A DNA stretch of 24,371 bases from an uncultured Eubacteriales bacterium. GTDB taxonomy: Bacteria; Bacillota; Clostridia; Lachnospirales; Bianqueaceae. The position numbers and the translations under genes are program-made. The notes beneath the pieces were generated by a model. That model saw only the letters and a list, made by a program, of their open reading frames with translations. It was not told the DNA's origin and did not search any database. Where the stretch lies: NCBI GenBank assembly GCA_902782895.1, contig CACZPA010000275.1, positions 1-24,371 on the forward strand, written 5' to 3'. Of the stretch, positions 20,956 to 24,371 are shown one piece after another (position 1 is the stretch's first letter; every line of letters starts with the position of its first letter).

Positions 20956-22454
20956 AAAGAGTACTTGTTGTTTTTCTGATCATTTCATTGTTAAGCACCG
21001 TATATGTGGGGGCACAGACGGAGCTCGGCGGGACAGAACAGACCGCCACGGAACAGACTGCCACAGAACAGCACGGCACAGAAGACAGTTTTCACGACAG
21101 AAAAGTGATCTCTGTCGTTTATGATGATTCGGACAGCACCCTGACTAAAGGATACTGCTGGTCATACCTGAATTACGCGATGCAGACGATCGCGGCCATG
21201 ACCAACGAGCAGGACGAGCTGTATATCACGTATATGAGCAAGGCGAAGGCGGACGGAGCCGAAGCGGCCAGACTGGATCTGTCCGACAAAGCCGCGGTGA
21301 TCACCCAGATCCGGGACTATTTCGACATGGGGAATACGCCGTATGAATCCGTCGATATTGCAATGAACGCGCTCCGCGCATCCGAAGATACCGATCCGGG
21401 GACACAGTACTGGCTGATCGTCCTGACAGACGGTGAGTTCCAGCGGGATCACGGCAACGGACCGCATGTCGAGCGCAGGGAGCTGCAGCGCGAGATGGAA
21501 GCGCTGACGGCCGAGACAATGGCAAACGGTTCGCATCCGCATGTCATTTACATGGGATTCGGACGGGAAGCGGTCACGGTACGCAGCAAACCGTCCAAAG
21601 GGCTGACGGGCTTTAAGATCAAGGATCCGGAGACGATCATGTCCATTCTGGCGGAGATCTCGAATGATATTTCGGGGCAGGCCGAGGTGGAGGATGTGAC
21701 GGTTATGGACGGAGCGGTGACGTTCCGCGCGGAGCTGCCTTTCTACAGCGTATCGCTGCTGGCACAAGGCGGAGAGAGCACGGCGCTTTCCGCGGCAGGA
21801 GTGGATGCGACAGGCGACGGAACGGCAGAACTGTCACTGGACGACAGTGCGATCCTGCAGTATCCGTACCGGCGCGGATTCCGCACCGATAAAAACCTGC
21901 TGGGATCCTTCGCGACGCTGTCTGCGGGCGGAGAGATTTTTCCCGCGGGAGAATACCGGATCGAGACCGAAGGCACCATCAGCGAGGACGTCACCGTTGT
22001 GATGATCGAGCCGGCGGTCAGGCTGCAGGTCGAGGATCGAGAGGAAACGTCGGTCTTTACGATTCTCGCGAATGATGTGCCGCTTACCGCGGAACAGGCC
22101 GCGAAGAACGGCCTGACAATCTATTCTTCGCAGGTGAGCCCGGATGCGGACACGGCGCGCGCAGGTTTTCTGGACAGTCTGTCGTTTATAAAAATGCCAT
22201 ATAAGCTGGAGCTTGCCGAGGACGGAACCTATACGCTGAAGCAGAATGGTGTTTCGATCTTCCGCTATCTGTACAAACCGGGACAGTATGTAACGACTGT
22301 CGCGCTCGCAAATGACATCTCGATCACGGCCGACAGCGTCTTAAAGGTCACTTCGTCCGGCTGGAACTGGCTGCACTTTGTCTGGCAGCTCGCGGTGATC
22401 GCAGGAGCGGTCTGGGGCATCGTCCGGCTGATTAAGACCCGGAAGCAACCATAA
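20952..22454 (+). CDS. Secreted, membrane-anchored von Willebrand factor A domain protein
   Basis: This 500-residue protein has a clear signal peptide (MKRVLVVFLIISLLSTVYVG then AQ), a short repeat TATEQTATEQ, a VWA domain from about 50 to 240 and a C-terminal helix (about 475-492) ending in IKTRKQP, so most of it should lie outside the cell. The MIDAS metal site is visible: DDSDS at 58-62, Thr129 in GNTPYES and Asp160 in LTDGEF. The region from 240 to 470 is beta-rich and unassigned. Such proteins bind ligands or act as adhesion or signalling parts. AAGGAG is five bases before the ATG, which overlaps the PHP gene stop. No promoter separates it from the his genes, and a terminator-like repeat follows its stop. 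Confidence 0.82.
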   Translation: MKRVLVVFLIISLLSTVYVGAQTELGGTEQTATEQTATEQHGTEDSFHDRKVISVVYDDSDSTLTKGYCWSYLNYAMQTIAAMTNEQDELYITYMSKAKADGAEAARLDLSDKAAVITQIRDYFDMGNTPYESVDIAMNALRASEDTDPGTQYWLIVLTDGEFQRDHGNGPHVERRELQREMEALTAETMANGSHPHVIYMGFGREAVTVRSKPSKGLTGFKIKDPETIMSILAEISNDISGQAEVEDVTVMDGAVTFRAELPFYSVSLLAQGGESTALSAAGVDATGDGTAELSLDDSAILQYPYRRGFRTDKNLLGSFATLSAGGEIFPAGEYRIETEGTISEDVTVVMIEPAVRLQVEDREETSVFTILANDVPLTAEQAAKNGLTIYSSQVSPDADTARAGFLDSLSFIKMPYKLELAEDGTYTLKQNGVSIFRYLYKPGQYVTTVALANDISITADSVLKVTSSGWNWLHFVWQLAVIAGAVWGIVRLIKTRKQP

Positions 22455-22483
22455 ATAACAAAAATAAGCGTTTTTTGTTATTT
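22453..22483 (+). terminator. A/T-rich inverted repeat, probable end of the histidine operon
   Basis: AAATAACAAAAA and TTTTTGTTATTT form a perfect 12-bp stem with a seven-base loop, beginning within the stop codon of the VWA gene. The A and T tracts face the loop and GCGTTTTTT spans the loop end, as in the repeat at 11797-11841. The T-rich right arm could act as a terminator; the lack of GC pairs is atypical. Confidence 0.55.
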
Positions 22484-22488
22484 GTGTT

Positions 22489-22509
22489 TGGTTGACCGCA
22501 GGGCAACCA
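22489..22509. promoter_or_regulatory. Inverted repeat over the -35 of the ABC operon
   Basis: TGGTTG-N9-CAACCA overlaps the -35 hexamer and runs into the spacer. It is a possible second regulator site, separate from the leader palindrome at 22526-22542. Confidence 0.4.
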
Positions 22510-22520
22510 TATATTACAAT
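22492..22520 (+). promoter_or_regulatory. Promoter of the ABC transporter operon
   Basis: TTGACC (22492-22497), a 17-base spacer and TACAAT (22515-22520) are each one base from the sigma-A consensus. The ATG of the first gene is 34 bases beyond the -10. Confidence 0.75.
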
Positions 22521-22525
22521 ATTCC

Positions 22526-22542
22526 CATAAATCATATTTATG
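22526..22542. promoter_or_regulatory. Palindromic operator candidate in the ABC operon leader
   Basis: CATAAAT-CAT-ATTTATG is a perfect 7-bp-arm palindrome just past the transcription start region and abutting the GGAGG site. The third gene of the operon encodes an HTH-AbrB protein, the obvious candidate to bind it (inference). Confidence 0.55.
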
Positions 22543-22554
22543 GAGGAACTCACT

Positions 22555-23274
22555 ATGATTGCGGAAGTACGGAATCTTGTGAAAAAATACCCTGCGTTTG
22601 AGCTGTCAGATGTGTCCTTCGGCCTGGAAAGCGGACGGATTACCGGCTTTATCGGGCGGAACGGCGCCGGCAAAACGACGACGATCAAAGCAATGCTGAA
22701 TCTGATTCATTCGGACGGGGGAAGTGTCAGCTTTTTCGGGCTGCCACTGACAGAGAAGGAAACGGAGATCAAGAAACGGATCGGCTATTCCACCGGCACA
22801 GTCAGCTGGTATCCCCGCAAAAAGCTCCGGGACATCGTCGACATCGTGAGACGGTTCTACGATACATGGGATGAGGCCACGTATCGCCGCTATCTTGAGC
22901 TGTTCGCGCTGGATGAAGCGAAGACACCGCTTGAGCTTTCCGAAGGCATGAAGGTTAAGCTGAATCTGCTGCTTGCGCTGTCCCATCATTCGGAAGTGCT
23001 GATTCTGGACGAGCCGACGAGCGGTCTCGACCCGTTTTCCCGCAACGAACTGCTGGAGATCTTTCAGGAGCTGAAGAAGGAGGGCGTCGCGGTGTTCTTT
23101 TCCACGCATATTATCTCGGATATCGAGAAATGCGCGGACGATATCCTTTATATTTCGAAAGGGAAGATCATCGCCGCGATGCCGAAAGAGGACTTTATCC
23201 GGCAGTTCTCCGCGGAGGGTGAGAGCCTGGAGGACACTATGCTGCGGCTCGAGGGAGGTGCGGTCCATGCGTAA
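22555..23274 (+). CDS. ABC transporter ATP-binding protein
   Basis: This 239-residue ABC ATPase of the small exporter type (CcmA/YtrB-like) has Walker A GRNGAGKTT, a Q-loop region near IGYSTGTVSWY, an ABC signature LSEGMKVKLNLLLALSHH (LSEGM replaces the classical LSGGQ, as is common in this group), Walker B EVLILDEPTSGLDPFS, and an H-loop FFSTHIISDIE. It should power the membrane protein encoded next. The ATG at 22555 is eight bases after GGAGG. A longer in-frame start at 22540 would overlap that site and the palindrome. The end overlaps the permease gene by eight bases. Confidence 0.94.
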   Translation: MIAEVRNLVKKYPAFELSDVSFGLESGRITGFIGRNGAGKTTTIKAMLNLIHSDGGSVSFFGLPLTEKETEIKKRIGYSTGTVSWYPRKKLRDIVDIVRRFYDTWDEATYRRYLELFALDEAKTPLELSEGMKVKLNLLLALSHHSEVLILDEPTSGLDPFSRNELLEIFQELKKEGVAVFFSTHIISDIEKCADDILYISKGKIIAAMPKEDFIRQFSAEGESLEDTMLRLEGGAVHA

Positions 23275-23920
23275 TATCCTGCGGAAAGAGATGAAGCTGA
23301 GCGCTTCTGTCCTGTCGTATCTGTTCATTCTGTTCGGATTGATGTTCTTTATACCCGGATACCCGATCCTCTGCAGCGCGTTTTTTGTGACGCTCGGGAT
23401 TTTTCAGAGCTTCCAGTCCGCGCGGGAAGCTAATGACTTCGTGTTTTCCGCCCTGCTTCCGATCGCGAAAAAGGACGTGGTCAAGGGGAAATATCTGTTT
23501 GTCTGCCTGATCGAGATCTGCGGATTCGCTTTGATGGCGGTCGCGGCCGCGCTGCGGATGACCGTGCTGTCCGAGTCCATTGTGTACCGCAGCAACGCGC
23601 TGATGAACGCCAATTGCTTCGCGCTCGGCGCGGCGCTTCTGATTTTCGGCCTGTTCAACTGTATTTTTGTCGGCGGATTCTTCAAGACAGCGTACAAATT
23701 CGCAAAGCCGTTTGTAATCTATATCATCGTTGCGTTTCTGATTGTTTTCGCGGCGGAAGCGCTGCACCACGTGCCGGGACTGGGGAGCCTGAACGCTTTC
23801 GGCACGGACAGCATGACGCTGCAGCTTGCGTGCCTGGCCGGCGGAGTCGTGATCTATCTGCTCCTGACGGTTGTGTCCTGCAGACGTGCGTGCCGGGATT
23901 TCGAGAAAATCGATCTGTAA
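23267..23920 (+). CDS. ABC-2 type membrane subunit
   Basis: This 217-residue protein has about six hydrophobic helices (starting SVLSYLFILFGLMFFIPGYP) and the motif SAREANDFVFSALLPIAKKDVVKGKY, typical of the small ABC-2 family (ABC2_membrane_5), in which a short cytoplasmic loop couples to the ATPase. It is the transmembrane partner of the preceding ATPase; the substrate is unknown and could be a peptide, lipid or antibiotic. The ATG at 23267 follows GGGAGGTG and overlaps the ATPase gene. Ten bases separate it from the regulator gene. Confidence 0.87.
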   Translation: MRNILRKEMKLSASVLSYLFILFGLMFFIPGYPILCSAFFVTLGIFQSFQSAREANDFVFSALLPIAKKDVVKGKYLFVCLIEICGFALMAVAAALRMTVLSESIVYRSNALMNANCFALGAALLIFGLFNCIFVGGFFKTAYKFAKPFVIYIIVAFLIVFAAEALHHVPGLGSLNAFGTDSMTLQLACLAGGVVIYLLLTVVSCRRACRDFEKIDL

Positions 23921-23930
23921 GGAGAACACG

Positions 23931-24368
23931 ATGCTGAAGGATAATCTATTGATGCTGCGCAATATCCACGGATACTCGCAGGAAGAAGTCGCGGAGAGGA
24001 TCGAAATCTCGCGCCAGGCGTACGCGAAGTGGGAAAGCGGCGCGACAATTCCGGATGTAGAAAAGTGCGGAAAGCTTGCGGAAATGTACGGTACAACGAT
24101 CGACAGCCTGATCCGGACTGAAAAGGAAGAGGGCATAGGGGTGCTTCCTCCCGCGCCGAAAGGGAAAAACATCTGGGGCTCTGTTACGGTCAGCGACCGG
24201 GGACAGATCGTGATCCCCAAAGGAGCACGGGATAAGTTCAATCTGAGCGGGGGACAGCGGCTGATCGTTCTGAGCGACGAAAGCGGGATCGCGCTGGTTC
24301 CGGCGGAGAGCTTTGAGGAAAACATGAAGAAGGCCATGGAATACATGTCCAGAGACGCGATAAATTGA
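23931..24368 (+). CDS. HTH (XRE) and AbrB/SpoVT fusion transcription regulator
   Basis: This 145-residue regulator joins two DNA-binding modules. Residues 1-65 form an XRE-type helix-turn-helix (LRNIHGYSQEEVAERIEISR, QAYAKWESGATIPDVEKCGK). Residues about 85-130 form a swapped-hairpin AbrB domain (WGSVTVSDRGQIVIPKGARD, then FNLSGGQRLIVLSDESGIAL and VPAE). Such fusions are common beside small ABC exporters in Clostridia and are likely autoregulators. AAGGAG lies seven bases before the ATG, and the gene is complete, ending three bases before the window edge. Binding to the leader palindrome and repression of its own operon is inferred. Confidence 0.9.
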   Translation: MLKDNLLMLRNIHGYSQEEVAERIEISRQAYAKWESGATIPDVEKCGKLAEMYGTTIDSLIRTEKEEGIGVLPPAPKGKNIWGSVTVSDRGQIVIPKGARDKFNLSGGQRLIVLSDESGIALVPAESFEENMKKAMEYMSRDAIN

Positions 24369-24371
24369 GAA

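Overview
The window looks like chromosomal DNA of a G+C-rich member of the Firmicutes, probably class Clostridia. The evidence is AGGAGG-type ribosome binding sites before nearly every gene, short HisG with a separate HisZ, a YerC/TrpR-like regulator heading the histidine operon, a PHP-type histidinol phosphatase, FeoA-FeoA-FeoB with a small Cys-rich FeoB partner, and an HTH-AbrB regulator with a small ABC exporter. No rRNA, tRNA, CRISPR array, insertion sequence or phage gene was seen.

Layout. (1) Positions 1-2635, minus strand: the 5' end of a Ser/Glu-rich lipoprotein gene, an alpha-oxoamine synthase closest by eye to bacterial serine palmitoyltransferases, and a membrane-anchored C39-like peptidase domain protein with its own promoter and an unusual leader. 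(2) Positions 2786-6386: the ferrous iron operon feoA-feoA-feoB-small Cys-rich protein (minus strand), closed by a terminator and divergent from a short DtxR-family regulator. A palindrome sits exactly in the feo promoter spacer. (3) Positions 6430-11729: mixed metabolic genes, namely an apiosidase-like glycoside hydrolase, a sugar isomerase/epimerase-type TIM barrel, a nitroreductase, a PHP phosphatase, an alpha/beta hydrolase and a GlsB/YeaQ-type small membrane protein. (4) Positions 11953-22483: one long histidine operon, hisR-like, hisZ, G, D, C, B, H, A, F, IE, PHP phosphatase, and unexpectedly a secreted von Willebrand A protein. Almost every junction overlaps by a few bases. A palindrome in the promoter spacer is a good candidate operator for the first gene. 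With the PHP protein, every step from PRPP and ATP to histidine is encoded. (5) Positions 22489-24368: a second operon with a strong promoter and a palindromic leader, encoding an ABC ATPase, its membrane subunit and an HTH-AbrB fusion regulator.

No single new defence or mobile system was found. The most unusual signals are below the gene level: an over-represented, strongly strand-biased octamer GGGGACAG; in-frame 24-base and 21-base tandem repeats that add low-complexity segments to ordinary enzymes such as HisB; two long A/T inverted repeats of the same odd design; and two different regulators whose probable operators have the same geometry and the same placement between -35 and -10. All counts were made by eye and need to be computed.
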